A stretch of DNA of 64,000 nt, taken from positions 145,917,472 through 145,981,471 of the forward strand of contig NC_035433.2 of NCBI RefSeq assembly GCF_002127325.2, written 5' to 3'. The notes beneath the pieces were generated by a model. The model saw nothing but the letters and a program-made list of their open reading frames with translations, was not told where the DNA came from and did not search any database. Below are positions 10,059-21,430 of the stretch, one piece after another. A program made the position numbers and the translations under genes. Position 1 is the stretch's first letter. Every line of letters starts with the position of its first letter. The DNA is from Helianthus annuus. Taxonomy: Eukaryota; Streptophyta; Magnoliopsida; Asterales; Asteraceae.

Positions 10059-13000
10059 CTAAAAACATAAACTACGTGACCCCCTAACAGACTCTAGTGT
10101 TTTCACTACCTCCCATGCATATGGTCGTGTAGCCGGATCATGACACGTGCATTGCACGGCGAGATTCATGATCTCGACAATCTGATTAAGGTTTTTCAAC
10201 GCGTCTACCTTAATTAATGGATCAACCCATGCCTCAAAATGGCAATCCGAGTAGCAATATCGCGCCCAATCTACTAGGTTTCCATGCAAACCAATCTCGG
10301 CATCAACCGGAGATTTTCCCGTAAGTAGTTCAATGAGGATGATGCCGAAGCTGTACATGTCACTGCTTTCGGTTAACTCTTTGGTCTCTTTTGTCTCTGC
10401 AACAAGGCACGTTAACTTTTTTTAAACATTCTACAAACTTGGTGAATAAAAGAAATTTGCCGTTCAAAAAAATCATTTTTAAGTACAGAAACATGACAGC
10501 GAAACATGTCATAAAAAGTTCGTTATCCTAAAATTACATTTTAACAATATTTATTTGTTTGTGTAATATATTAGTAAAACCACTGATTAATGTTTGCATC
10601 TTTTTAATACAAAGGATGAGGATGAAGAGTAAATAACAAAATGTATTTTCTGACTATCATTGCCTATAGTTGTAAAAGCAAAAAAGGAGCAAATTCATGA
10701 TGTTTTGTTGGGGCTTTGTCTACCTTGTTCAATTCATATGCATGGGTTATTGCTAAAGTATAAATAAAAAATGATTTTGTAAAAGTACTTGAAATGTTAT
10801 TTTACATGCAATATAATAAATTGTGATCATGGCCTAATAATTTCTAAAAACATCACAATGTTTGTTCTCATATATATAATAATTATCAGCAAATCTTATT
10901 TTATATTATACATAATTCATCACAGCTACAAACAATTTATAGTTTTTTTTCTTTTAAGTTGTAAAAGAATTATTATTTCTTACATGCAAAGACTTATTTA
11001 AAAAATTGTTTAGCTTCATGTTTTTTCAACTTAATAATAATATATTCTCTAAATTAAATAAATTAAATCATTTAGCCAGAATAAAATTATATAATTTGTT
11101 TAATCAAACATCACTCTTAGTATTAATTTTTACCTGGTGCAACATAAGCTGAAGAAACCAAACACTTAGTGATCTCAGGAAAAGCTATCCATGGAGGTAT
11201 CAATTTTACACATGCATCATCTTTTCCATCAACCACCATAACATTTTCCGGCGAAACATTGCCAACAATGCCCGCCGGCGAGCAACACCCATGCAAATAA
11301 CGCAGAGCTTTCGCGATTCCAATAGCAATTTTTAAGCGGTTTTCCCAACTTAAATCTCCCATTACTTCCCTCAGCTTCTTCCCTTCAACATGTTCATGAA
11401 CCAAAATAATTCTTCCATTTTCGCCCTTGCAAATTGCACATAATTTGATGATGTTTGGATGCCGAAATTTGCCAATCTTCTTGAATTCATTGATGGGATC
11501 AGTATTGAGATTAGTATCATTGAATTCCTTGATGAAATATCGAATGTTTTTCGCTTCTACAACGTTCCTATTATAAGATAAAGAAAACTATGTCAGATAT
11601 TCTGTATTATTAATCAACTATTTATTAGTAGCGTATTGACAATAATTTTCTTTAACGACCAACAAAAACCTGATCACCAGGATAAACCCAATGATAAAAG
11701 GCAATCTACGCACGCAAACACAGATTGCGCTGGTGAAAACTCACAAATCATATATTCTTTATACTATTCTAACTATGGTAATGATATGATAAATCATAAG
11801 TAATATATTTTGTATAATATACCTGTGCCCTCTCAAAGATTGTAGAATTTCATTAATCTCCATGGTCTTTGAAGCTTTCGGATCGAAAAACCTCAACTCC
11901 CATACCCCACCTCCATCTAATTCCGTTTTCATCATCTTTGTCACCTCATGAACATCTTCATTTCTTCTTTTAACATACAAAAAGAGCAAAATACACATAG
12001 CACTACATGTGACACCAGCCACAACCAACCCTAAAACCCACCAGTTAGGGTTTTTAATTCCCTTGCATGGTGGTAAATGGGTGACGGATCCACCCCCACA
12101 CAAGTTGTTTCCAGTGACCGCGGTCCAGTTGATCGAGAGAAACACTCCGACCGACGGTAATTTCCCATGAAAACGGTTGAAAGATATGTTCACTTCAACA
12201 AGTGATTCCAAATTCCCTAGGGCGTCCGGGATTTCACCTGAAAGTTGGTTCATTGATAAATCAAGATTTCCAAGAACCGGCAAGCTTGAAAGCGTTTCCG
12301 GGATCCCACCGGTTAGATGATTGTAGCTTAAGTTAATGCTCACTATCTTCTTGCATGAAGATAATTCATTGGGTATGTTTCCTGTGAGCATATTCTTGCT
12401 TAACTTTAGTTCCATTAACTCCGAAAACTTATCGAAACTAGGAGGAATTGAACCCGAAAATTCATTCTCCGACAAGTCCAGATTCTCAAGTTTGTTGCTG
12501 CCAAAAGAATCAGGCAACTCTCCTGAAAATCTATTTCTTGACAAACTCAGCATTTGAAGCTTTGGCATTTTCCATTTTAAACCGTTTATTTCACCAGAAA
12601 GATTGTTCGCCGACAAATCAAGAAAGTAAACAAGTGGGAGTTGAGCGAAATCTGGTGACAACTGACCGGATAGTTTATTGTTTTGAAGTCGAACCCTAGC
12701 CAAGCTCTTGCAATGGCTCAAGCTTTTAGGGATTTCCCCTTCAATAGAGTTTGAGAATAGGATAAGTTTTTGGAGAATCCTGGAAGCACAAAGGCGTTCC
12801 GGGATTCTTCCGGTGAGATTATTGGTGGAAAGATCTAATATGGTTAGGTTATTGTACCTACCAAGATCTTCCGGAATCTCACCGGAAAACTTATTAGACC
12901 ATAACTGAAGTACTTGTAGGTGAGGCAGAGTGGTCAAAGATTTTGGTATTTTTCCTGAAAAATGATTGGAAAACAAGTGAAGAACTTCTAAAACCCTAAA

Positions 13001-13972
13001 CTCAGAAACTAGTTCCGGAATCTCACCTGACAAAAGATTATCACTCACATCAAGAGCTTTTAACTTCTTGAGGTTAAAAATGGTCTTTGGAATTGGACCC
13101 TTGAGCTTGTTAAAGTACAAAAAAAGGTAGTTAAGTTCGGTTAGATTACCAAGTGAAGGTGGGATTTCACCGGTGAGGTTATTGAAAGCAAGATTGAGAT
13201 GATTCAAGGAGGTTAAATAACCGATTTCGGTTGGAATTCGACCCCGGAAATTGTTGTAACCCAAGTAGATAAACTTTAAGCTTTTCAAAAACCCTAATTC
13301 AGATGGTAATTCACCAACTAGCTGGTTTGATGCCAAAGTTAAATATTGTAACTTTGTTAGATTCGAAATGGACTTTGGAATCTTGCTAGATAAAACATTT
13401 CCACCTAGATCAAGATATTGTAACTTGGAGAATGATCCTATTCCATCCGGGATTGGACCGGAAAGGAAGTTGTTTGACACATCTAACTTTTCAAGATTTG
13501 GAATGGAACCTTTGGGAATCCATCCTGTTAGATTGTTGTTGCTTAAGTTGAGATGAACAAGTGAAGAGCAAGTGAATATGTTTTTTGGAATCTCACCAAT
13601 GAGCTGGTTGTTGGAGAGATCAATTGTTTCTACATGCAAGAACTTGAACAACGATTCCGAGATCGTCCCGGATAAGTTCTTCCCCGAAAGATTAATTCCG
13701 GTGACACGTGTTGAACTGGAATTGGAATTGGAATTGGAATCGGAATTGGAATTACATGATACGCCATTCCAGTTACAGAAAGATGAAGAGCTGTTCCAGT
13801 TGGAGAGGAAGGATGATGGATCATCTATGGAAGATTTGATGGATAGAAGTAATTCATGCTCATTGTAGTCTCCAAGTCCATCACAAGTACTCAATGAAAA
13901 GAACAAAAATAAAAACAAGAACATGAACATGAAGCATGTTTCTTGTGTGTTTCTTACTCTTGTCTTCCTCAT
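10059..13972 (-). CDS. SKM1-like: LRR receptor-like (pseudo)kinase, SKM1-like
   Basis: Three coding exons are predicted: 13972-11823, 11567-11134 and 10396-10059, with GT/AG junctions in matching phase, giving 973 residues. A hydrophobic signal peptide (about 1-32) precedes an LRR N-cap with FCNWNGVSC (near 70), then roughly twenty 24-residue plant LRRs (about 90-610), a CGGG...PPC cap, one membrane helix (about 644-667) and a cytoplasmic kinase-like domain (about 715-960). The order and many local motifs match Arabidopsis SKM1 (At2g25790, CLE45 receptor in pollen) as remembered. The kinase-like part is atypical: the catalytic-loop HRD reads VGN, no DFG is seen, and the glycine-rich loop is absent at the exon 1/2 junction. 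The lysine of IKEF (about 730), APE and the DxYxFG motif are kept. The start is ATG at 13972; upstream in-frame sequence to 13987 lacks an ATG and adjoins a splice acceptor. A GGAATT hexamer repeat (about 13720-13755) encodes an Asn/Ser tract. Probable role: peptide perception at the plasma membrane. Confidence 0.88.
10397..11133 (-). other. intron 2 of the SKM1-like gene
   Basis: It starts GTAAAAATT (minus, at 11133) and ends TTGTTGCAG (10397). It is AT-rich and holds no recognisable element. The split codon across it gives the E of the APE motif. Confidence 0.8.
11568..11822 (-). other. intron 1 of the SKM1-like coding region
   Basis: It starts GTATATTATAC (minus, at 11822) and ends TTATAATAG (11568). 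The junction fuses LRGH to RNVVEAKNI. Family members normally carry the kinase glycine loop here. The intron was read in the sense frames and no exon encoding G-x-G was found. Confidence 0.65.
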
Positions 13973-14470
13973 AGGAATTAGAACCAAAATCTGAAATAAA
14001 TCGGTCGCAATTGCTCAGTTTTCTAGTAGCGAGATGAGACTCACCACCAAAATTAAGCAATAGTTTGATCAGTCACTTTCTGCCATTATAATGAAAAAAC
14101 CATGTTAAACTAAGTCATTGGATCCAATAATTAGACTATTTAATATTTGATTATGTTAAAGTAAAAGTGATCAAAGGCACACAAACCCCAATGATTGTTA
14201 GGCATATATTGTGTTTAGTTTAGTACACATAAAGGCTAAATGAAGTGCAATAAGTGTTCGAGGTAAACCCCAAAACATCTTTTTGAAGCAAATTATACTA
14301 ATGATCAACCTTTTAAAAATTTGGAAAGTTTCGACAAGCAGAATAACTTTAGAATTAATTCGATACATGCATACGAAAAGTAGCAGACCATGTTGCTATG
14401 TTTGCTCTGATTCATGTTTAAAAAAAAATCATTTGTCATAATCAGGAATTAGGATGTTACATGTTATATG

Positions 14471-15214
14471 CAGGGGTGCAAACGAGCTGAGCCGAGCCCG
14501 AGCTCGACCAGGCTCGAGCTTGAGCTCGTTTAACATATGAAAGCTCGAGCTCGAGCTTGGCTCGATTCGAGCTTTATTTCTAGAGCTCGAGCTCGGCTCG
14601 AAGGTAATTTTCGTGCTCGAGCTTGGCTCGGGCTCGACTCGTTTAGTATTTATTAATTACTTTATATTAATTATAATTATTAATATACATATAATTTAGT
14701 TATTTTTAATATTTATATAAATGGTACTACCTCCGTCCCACTAAAAGTGTCCTACTTTGAATTTTCAAAGTCTTTGTTTATAAACTTTGACCTTAACTAA
14801 TTTTGTTTGTGTTAGATAATACTTGACGAAAGTTATTTGATTTGAGTGTTTTTTACAAGTGTTTTTATCGGGTTAATTTTCATCACGTTTTATATAACAC
14901 AAAAAATATATAATTAAAGTCAAAGTTTATAAATAAAGACTTTGAAAATTCAAAATAAGACACATTTAGTGGGACGGAGGGAGTAATTAATATTAATTTA
15001 AATATATGTTAATTTAAAATATTAATAAAAAATATATAAACAGAAAGCTCGTTTAGGCTCGCGAGCCGGCTCAGGCTCGATAAGCGAAGCTCGGGCTCGT
15101 TTACTAAATGAGCTTGTATTTAGGCTCGGGCTCGAGCTCAAGCTCGTTTAAGCTCGACTCGTTCGAGATTTTTTTCGAGCCGAGCTCGAGTAGCTCAGCT
15201 CGTTTGCACCCCTA
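14471..15214. mobile_element. hAT-type element (GAGCTCG family)
   Basis: Ends are CAGGGGTGCAAACGAG and its inverted form CTCGTTTGCACCCCTA. Both are flanked by an exact 8-bp duplication GTTATATG (14463-14470 and 15215-15222), the hAT signature. Arms are dense in GAGCTCG and GGCTCG palindromes around an AT-rich core. No transposase is present. A Stowaway MITE sits inside. Relatives are at 31146-31646 and 59947-60528. Confidence 0.9.
14727..14983. mobile_element. Stowaway MITE nested in hAT element
   Basis: Terminal repeats are CTACCTCCGTCCCACT on one side and the inverse of CTCCCTCCGTCCCACT on the other, flanked by TA. This is the classic Stowaway (Tc1/mariner) end. It is 257 bp long with an extended inverted repeat (TTGAATTTTCAAAGTCTTT). 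Confidence 0.93.
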
Positions 15215-15594
15215 GTTATATGTAGTGATGAAAATTAAAAAAAAATATTTCATATACATATAAGTATAGATATATCTATAAGAAGCATACACATAAACAT
15301 ATACTACATCGTTAACCACTTTTAGCTTTACTGGAAGTATGAATGTAGTCCTAATTGAGACAATCTATTTGTGAAAATAACTATATATAGAGGAAAATCA
15401 TTGTTCCATTTTTGAAATATTATTAAATGAGACAATTAGAAAAATATGTGAATCCAATTATTAACCGAAATAAGAAGGAAATAAAGTGGTAGATGTTGTA
15501 ATCTAAACAAGAAGTATAACATTTTTTAAGACATCATGAATATAGATGGACACAAAACACACAAAAAGTGAATATAAACCAAGAGAAAACATAC

Positions 15595-15693
15595 CAAAAT
15601 ATAATGATTATAGACTTTGAAGATCAAGATCTATGATTATGATTTTGAACCAGAAGAAGTGAAGTATGTGGAGATGGGAAAGATATGATTTGA
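15595..15693 (-). promoter_or_regulatory. 5'UTR exon of SKM1-like gene
   Basis: Downstream (minus) of the TATA box is a pyrimidine-rich leader-like sequence with TCTTTCCCATCTCCACA, ending at the donor ATATTTTG/GTATG. The transcription start is placed near 15690-15695 from TATA spacing. No upstream ATG is read as coding. Confidence 0.5.
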
Positions 15694-15718
15694 GGGTCAG
15701 TGTTTAAGCAATTTAGTG

Positions 15719-15726
15719 TATATATA
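15719..15726 (-). promoter_or_regulatory. TATA box of SKM1-like gene
   Basis: On the minus strand CTCTATATATACAC contains TATATATA, about 30 bases before the leader exon. Confidence 0.55.
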
Positions 15727-17940
15727 GAGCGATTTGGGCTACAAGTAAATCAAGGAGTCAAAGGGATGTTAAGATGTGCTATAATTACCAAAGTGGACCT
15801 TTGGACTTTCTGTTTGATCAAAGCTAAGAGTTGAAAGGAGGGCAAAAAGCAACAGATGTGGGGGAAAGTTTAAAGATTTTTGTCGGAATTATAAGGTCAA
15901 TAAGCTCTTTTGACTGAATTTGAAAGGTGAGAAAGGCAACCATAAAACGTTGGAAAGTATATTTCTCCTTCCCTTTTTAATCTATTGGATTGGATTATCA
16001 AACTCCCTCCACATCCGCGTCATAACACTCACTTCTAGTCCATCATCCAAAACCACTACCCTAAAAGTGTGGTCATGACCCAAACCACTATTATCTTATT
16101 TTAATTTATTTTTGTGAAAATGAAAAGGAAATATTGAAAAAGGAAATGAGACCCATGGTTGACATGCTTTAATCCATGCAAACCATGGTGGATGATGCAA
16201 GAGGGTGATATAGCAATCCATTAGTGGTCCTATGTGTCATTGATGATCTAACTCATGCCCCCCCACACCTTTCAGCCTCATAACTAAATGTTGCATCATT
16301 GATTTCTGAATGGAAAAATATTGCGACCGTTATGGACAATAAATGAGTTAATTTACAAAAAATAGTTCATCTTTAACGACTAATTGTACAGAATTCCTGT
16401 TAACTTTGTATTATTACCATCGTCCGACTCCATCACTTTGACAACAACCATGTACATTGTCACACACCTTACCATCATACACCAATCCAATGGCGGAGGT
16501 TGCACTTTTAAATAGGGGGAGGGCTTGGCCCACACACATCTCTGCCCATGTGAGGATGTTCTTCAGCTCACACCCATTATCATTGAAAGTCCAATCCATT
16601 TTCATGCCATATTATTGAAAGTCCATGTAAACATTGTGCCTTTGAATAATTTTTCATACACTATGTAGCAGGAGGATAGGACTAAAAGGTCTGCTAAGGC
16701 CTAATGTTGGAGAAGTCAATATGGGAACTCGTATTGCCTGCTTAATGCCTATACATACATCAATATTACTTGTTGGCTCTGATAAGAATGAAAAAGGTTG
16801 GACCAAGTTTTCAAGCAATGTAATGCCCGATACAGTGTTGTTCAAGTGGATGTGGGTGGTGAGGGTTACAAGTCAAGGTGGGCTTGCACGTGCTGGGTTA
16901 GGAGTCCTAATCGGAAGTTTAGCAATGAGATTCATAATATTTGTATGGTAGATTGGTATTTTTGGGTTATAGAGATTATTGAAATTCTAGTTAGAACCGG
17001 ACTTAATGCTCATTATGCTAAAAGAAACCGAGGATATGACTAAAAAAGGTCTGCTTAGGCCTGATGTTGGAGAAGTAAATATCGGAGCTCAAATAACCTA
17101 TTCCAAAATTACCCCTAAAAATGCCATTTTATAATTGTAAGTATGTCAATGAAGAGTGCATTGTACTGCATTAAGAGAGTTATAGTAAGTTCTTGTGGTT
17201 TAGAGTGCAACGACTATTTTGGAAAACAAATTTAAAGTGGAACCGTAAACGGAAAGAAAGAGGGATCTTATATGAAGACCGAAGAGCAATTTGGATAGCC
17301 AAGGGATGACTTGCCTAAATCCACCGACTCAGGTTGGTTAAATTAATAAAGATGTTTCAGAAGCAATTAATTAATTGCATGAATCAAATTGCAGACTTAA
17401 AAAATTTGGTGGGTTGGCATAGGAATGAGCCATATATAATTAAAAGAATCGTGGTGAAGAATTCTTAACAAAGAAATGAACCATGAAATCATTGAACTAA
17501 TTCAGTTTAGTATATCCCTAAGTCAACCATCTAAAGCAAAATCATACCAAAATTAAAGTACCCACAAGTTGACACATCTTAAACAACCTATTTCTTACCG
17601 AACATGAATGTGATAGTACATTTATTGTAAAAGGTTGAATTTGGATATTCTTTTGAGGCCTTCTTATTCTCATAATATGGATATATTCTCACAGAGGGAA
17701 AAAGATTTTCTTAAGCGCGACAAGCCCATGATGCTAAGCAATTTTCTCGATCTCCTACTGGTTATAAGGCCATTTCGTCTTTACTAAAACATGGATCTAG
17801 CCATTTGGCTTAATTGAGTCGTTGTACATAAGTTCATCAATTAATCCCTAATTTAACCTGAAAAACCAAATATCCCCTACATAGGGTTGATTTGAAGGCT
17901 AAGAAGGGAGAAAAAAATTAAATAAAATAAAGTAGGCCTA
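15727..17940. other. receptor-gene upstream region, no gene
   Basis: Likely promoter distal sequence and intergenic DNA. A roughly 60-bp motif (GGTCTGC...AGGCCT.ATGTTGGAGAAGT) occurs at about 16682-16735 and again at about 17048-17085. It flanks a moderately open plus-strand stretch with two overlapping frames (16721-17043) that is not recognised. Confidence 0.35.
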
Positions 17941-17947
17941 TTGAGAA

Positions 17948-18998
17948 TTTTTTTTGGGAAACGGGGAACCCCCGGGTAAACTTTTATTAATATTTGAAAT
18001 CAATATTACAACCAAAGCTCCTTTGTTTAAATGGCGACTCGCCAAAAAAAACAAAGAGCTAAAACTTGGTGCCCATCTTCATAAAACGTGACGTTTCATC
18101 AGTCTCGGACTCCACTTCAACTTCATCTTCAATCTCTTTACGAATCAATCCATCCTTTACCGGTTTAACCTTTGTCAACATCAAATAATACACTTTCAAC
18201 TTCTCCGACCAAGAAGCATAAACATCAGCGGGAAGGCGTGTCTTTGTCTCAAAAAACTTCCGAACCTTAATCATCTCATTTTCCCACACCCCTAATTCGG
18301 TATCAAAACTATCCTCTTCATCTTGAAGCGAACAAAACGAATTTTTTATATTAACACTTGGGCTTTGTCGAGGCACAAATGTTTGTTTAGAAACGTCAAA
18401 GGACCCACTCCCCTTTTTTCGAGTCTTTGGGCCCTAATCACCCAAGTCTGTTGAAACCAAAACTGGATCTTCACTAACCTATTAACCCAATCTTCAGTGT
18501 CTTTCTTATGAATGCCAACATGAGGCATGTTAAACACTATAAGTCATATAGTGTTTTGTTGACTTATGGATTTTTTGGTAGATTCATCACATTAACATCA
18601 ATAAGAAAACTTTACCCCAAGTTTAACAGATCCATGCAAACATTTTTTTCAAGTCAGTTGTGTAAAAAATTAGTGTGAATTATGTTGGAAGATTAAATAG
18701 AAATCTTATTTTTCAGAAAAATATTCTCACCCAGGCTATTCAGAGTAGTTGCATACATCAGTGGTGCTACCCTGGGCCTCGCTACTACACTGTGGGCGAA
18801 ACTGAAGTTGTCATCTTCCACTAAGAGAATATTTTGGTTGCGATGATATAAACTTGTTCGCCCGTAGAAGTTTTTAGCATTTAGGCCATGCTTCGGAATG
18901 CGCTCTTCGTCATTCAACCTTCTAAGTTCCTCAAGCGTTGGTTGAACTGTTAAGGCAATGATATTGGAGAAGTCAATACCACTAACCTTATAACCCAA
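17948..18998 (-). pseudogene. unknown degenerate minus-strand gene with 3' tail
   Basis: Three open minus-strand blocks follow one another: 18998-18693, 18537-18346 and 18376-18059. The last encodes an acidic, low-complexity C-terminus (EIEDEVEVESETDE) after a charged helical stretch (WENEMIKVRKFFETKTRLPA). The second and third blocks are in different frames and overlap. Downstream lie AATAAAAGTTT and a final A-rich end (T-run at 17949). The layout resembles a retrotransposed or decayed gene. No domain is recognised and no function is proposed. Confidence 0.4.
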
Positions 18999-19192
18999 TC
19001 ATCAGAGTCTTTCTTATGAATGCCAACATAATGTTTTGTTGATCTGTGGATTCTTTAGTAAATTCATCGCGTTAACGCCCAAAAAAAACCTTTACCCCGC
19101 ACTTTACAGATCCATACATGTAATGTTGGAACATTAAACAGAAAGCTTATTTTTCAGAAAAATATTCCCATCCAGGCTATTCAGAGTAGTTG
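18473..19192 (-). repeat. direct duplication, about 280 bp unit
   Basis: The stretch with AACCCAATC.TCAG.GTCTTTCTTATG (18484-18520) recurs at 18990-19027. Likewise CAGAAAAATATTC.CA.CCAGG (18714-18735) recurs at 19156-19176. The unit is therefore repeated about 440-510 bp apart with divergence and deletions. Confidence 0.65.
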
Positions 19193-19551
19193 GGAGATAT
19201 GTATAGATAATAAACCATAAAAGAGGTATATATGAAAACAATTTTGTTTGGGGTTGCTAGTGTGGTTCATAGTGTCCGGAGATTTTATGTCGTCGGAAAA
19301 CTGTGAACGAGGAACAAGTAAAATTGTCTAACCCTTGGTTATATGGACGAGTGTATAAAAGAGAGATAGCGACAGACAAGTGGTCCTCACTGGGAGATCG
19401 AGGATTCTTCAATGGGTCGCCATCGATACAACAATGGTAGTTAGAGACCTGCTGGTCAAAGTTTTGACCATCCCCACCTCCAAATCTCCAATCAAGACAA
19501 AATATCCTTTTCTCGATTTATTTATTCCTTCATATTTTATCATTTGATTTA

Positions 19552-19879
19552 GTGTAAAGTACACGGATGGTCCATGTGGTTTAACAAAATATTGGATTTA
19601 GTCTCTAGCTTTACAGAAGTACACAGATGGTCCATGTGGTTTGTATTTTGTAACGCATTCAGTTCTCAGCCAAAAATTTAAAGGTTTTAGTATGTCCAAG
19701 TTAGGGACTAAATGCGTTACAAAGCAAAAACCACAGGGACCATCCATGTACTTTTAGAAAAAGCTAGAGACTAAATGCGCTACAAAATGCAAACAGCAAG
19801 AACCATTTGTGTACTTTTGGTAAAATAGACCAAATCCAAAATCTTAGAAAACCACAAGGCCTATCCATGTACTTTACTC
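19552..19879. mobile_element. foldback MITE, 9-bp duplication
   Basis: Inverted ends GTGTAAAGTACACGGATGG and CATCCATGTACTTTACTC-like sequence enclose repeats of GGTCCATGTGGTTT. Flanks are TTTGATTTA (19543-19551) and TTTGAATTA (19880-19888), a 9-bp duplication with one change, suggesting Mutator-like mobilisation. A partial relative is near 35475-35540. Confidence 0.7.
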
Positions 19880-20935
19880 TTTGAATTATGTGTTTTCTTT
19901 TGTTTGTCTTCTTTCTCATTTATTCTTGTTTAATTTTTTTCATGATTTATACCTTTTTAAAGTTTATAAAACTATTAACTTCTTTATTTTTATACAAAAA
20001 AAAAATAATTTTACTAAGTATTTTAGTCTTGTTTTGTTACTGTGATCAAGTGCTTAAATTAGTTTTTTTTTATTTATCTACCTTTATAAAAAGAATTCGT
20101 AGTTATTTAGTTCTATTCCTTTTATAATTTTACTAGGTTATCACCCGAGAATACTCCCGGGTTGTGAATCTTTATATCTAAAAAATAAATATACATCTAT
20201 ATATATTAGTTAATAAAAATATACCATGTAGTTGTGAATCTCTATAACCCGGGAACTTCCCGGGCAGAAAAAATCAATTTATAATCTAATTATGTCATTA
20301 AATAAATTAAAAGACATGTTTTCAAATGTTAATAAGTGTTTAAATAAATAGTTAAAATTTGGTGTTAATACTATGCGGTACCAATGTTGAAATTAAAAGA
20401 CATGTTTTCAAACGTTATTTGCCGTAAAATAACACTTTTCCATGGGGCGCCACCCCTATGAAAGTCTATAAGGTTCAATGCAAAGTCTATAAGGTTTTCG
20501 GACAAATGTCCGTCTTGTTCATCGTAAATCGCCCATATTTGTTTCGGTTTAAATACTTTCTCTTATCTGTCGTTATCAAAATCATGGAAATCAGGGTCCG
20601 GGTTGATCATCGTGTTTTTCGTCTTTTCCCGTTCTTTTCGGCTTTTGAAGCTAACTTCATTTCTTCTAACTTGATCCGAATCACTGATCGGACTTTATTG
20701 ATTAACAGCTTTCTAACATCAAGAAAAGGTTCAAACGAAAAGCACCCGTTTGGTACGCTATTGATTAACATCTTCTAACTTGACCCGAATCACTGATCTC
20801 GGGCTCGCTTCCAGAATGAAATGTTGCAGTGTATGAAGAGTTTGTGAACCCGTTATCGGTTGTATACGAACACCGGCAAAACGCCACCGGAGCCGCACCC
20901 GTCTCAACAGCGACAAAAACGCCATGACAGTTCTT

Positions 20936-20993
20936 AAAACAGTTTCTCCCCATGTTCTTTCGCCCTAATAGCTTCTTCTATGTTAGATTCCAT
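20936..20993 (-). pseudogene. short captured 5' coding fragment, DnaJ-like start
   Basis: From ATG at 20993 the minus strand reads MESNIEEAIRAKEHGEKLF and then stops. Plant DnaJ proteins with a DUF3444 C-terminus begin similarly (M-x-C/S-N-x-E-E-A-I-R-A-K-E). Beyond the stop another frame stays open for about 50 codons without recognisable content. The identification rests on 19 residues. Confidence 0.3.
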
Positions 20994-21430
20994 CTCGAAG
21001 GTTTAAAATTTAAACCAGATCCTGTATAAGTTTCAAATTTCAGTAACTATATAAACTGATATCATGTAGTCTCTTCATCCAATTAAAAGTTAAAACATCA
21101 AAGTTTGACTACTGGTCAAACATCTCAAATGCAGTCAACATTTGATGAAGAGATGACTATTGGTCAAACATCTCTTCATCCGATTAAAACATCAAAGTTT
21201 GACTATTGGTTAAACATTTCAAATGCATCTGATAACAATTTACAAACTTATAACTCATTGGTATAATTAATCAAAGAAGAACCCATACAAAAAGTTACTG
21301 AAAGAAGATAGTATATATGGTTATGATATAAGGATAGAAATATGAAGTCTAAACATAAAAAAAATATGTAGACCTTGAAATACGGTCGAATAGAAACTAC
21401 ATCAGACCCACAAAATGCATGCGAATATTT

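Larger units (their letters stand above)
8811..10074 (+). repeat. tandem-duplicated 3' flank, copy 2 (interrupted)
   Basis: It matches 8150-8788 but is opened by the SINE (with its target duplications) at 9004-9327 and the Tourist-like MITE at 9347-9632. Its right end overlaps the receptor kinase stop codon (10059-10061) and last four codons, so it is the copy attached to the gene. Confidence 0.75.
13991..15594 (-). other. 5'UTR intron, 1.6 kb, transposon-filled
   Basis: A donor GTATGTTTTC at 15594 and an acceptor TTATTTCAG ending at 13991 bracket the intron. The acceptor lies 18 bases upstream of the ATG. Nearly half of the intron is a hAT element (14471-15214) with a nested Stowaway MITE. 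Splicing is inferred from sequence only. Confidence 0.6.

Noticed and set aside
12336..13868. Plus-strand frames opposite the receptor gene
   Set aside because: They are shadows of the LRR coding sequence on the minus strand.
13972..13987. Receptor start at 13987
   Set aside because: That codon is TTG, just next to a splice acceptor; the ATG at 13972 leads directly into the signal peptide.
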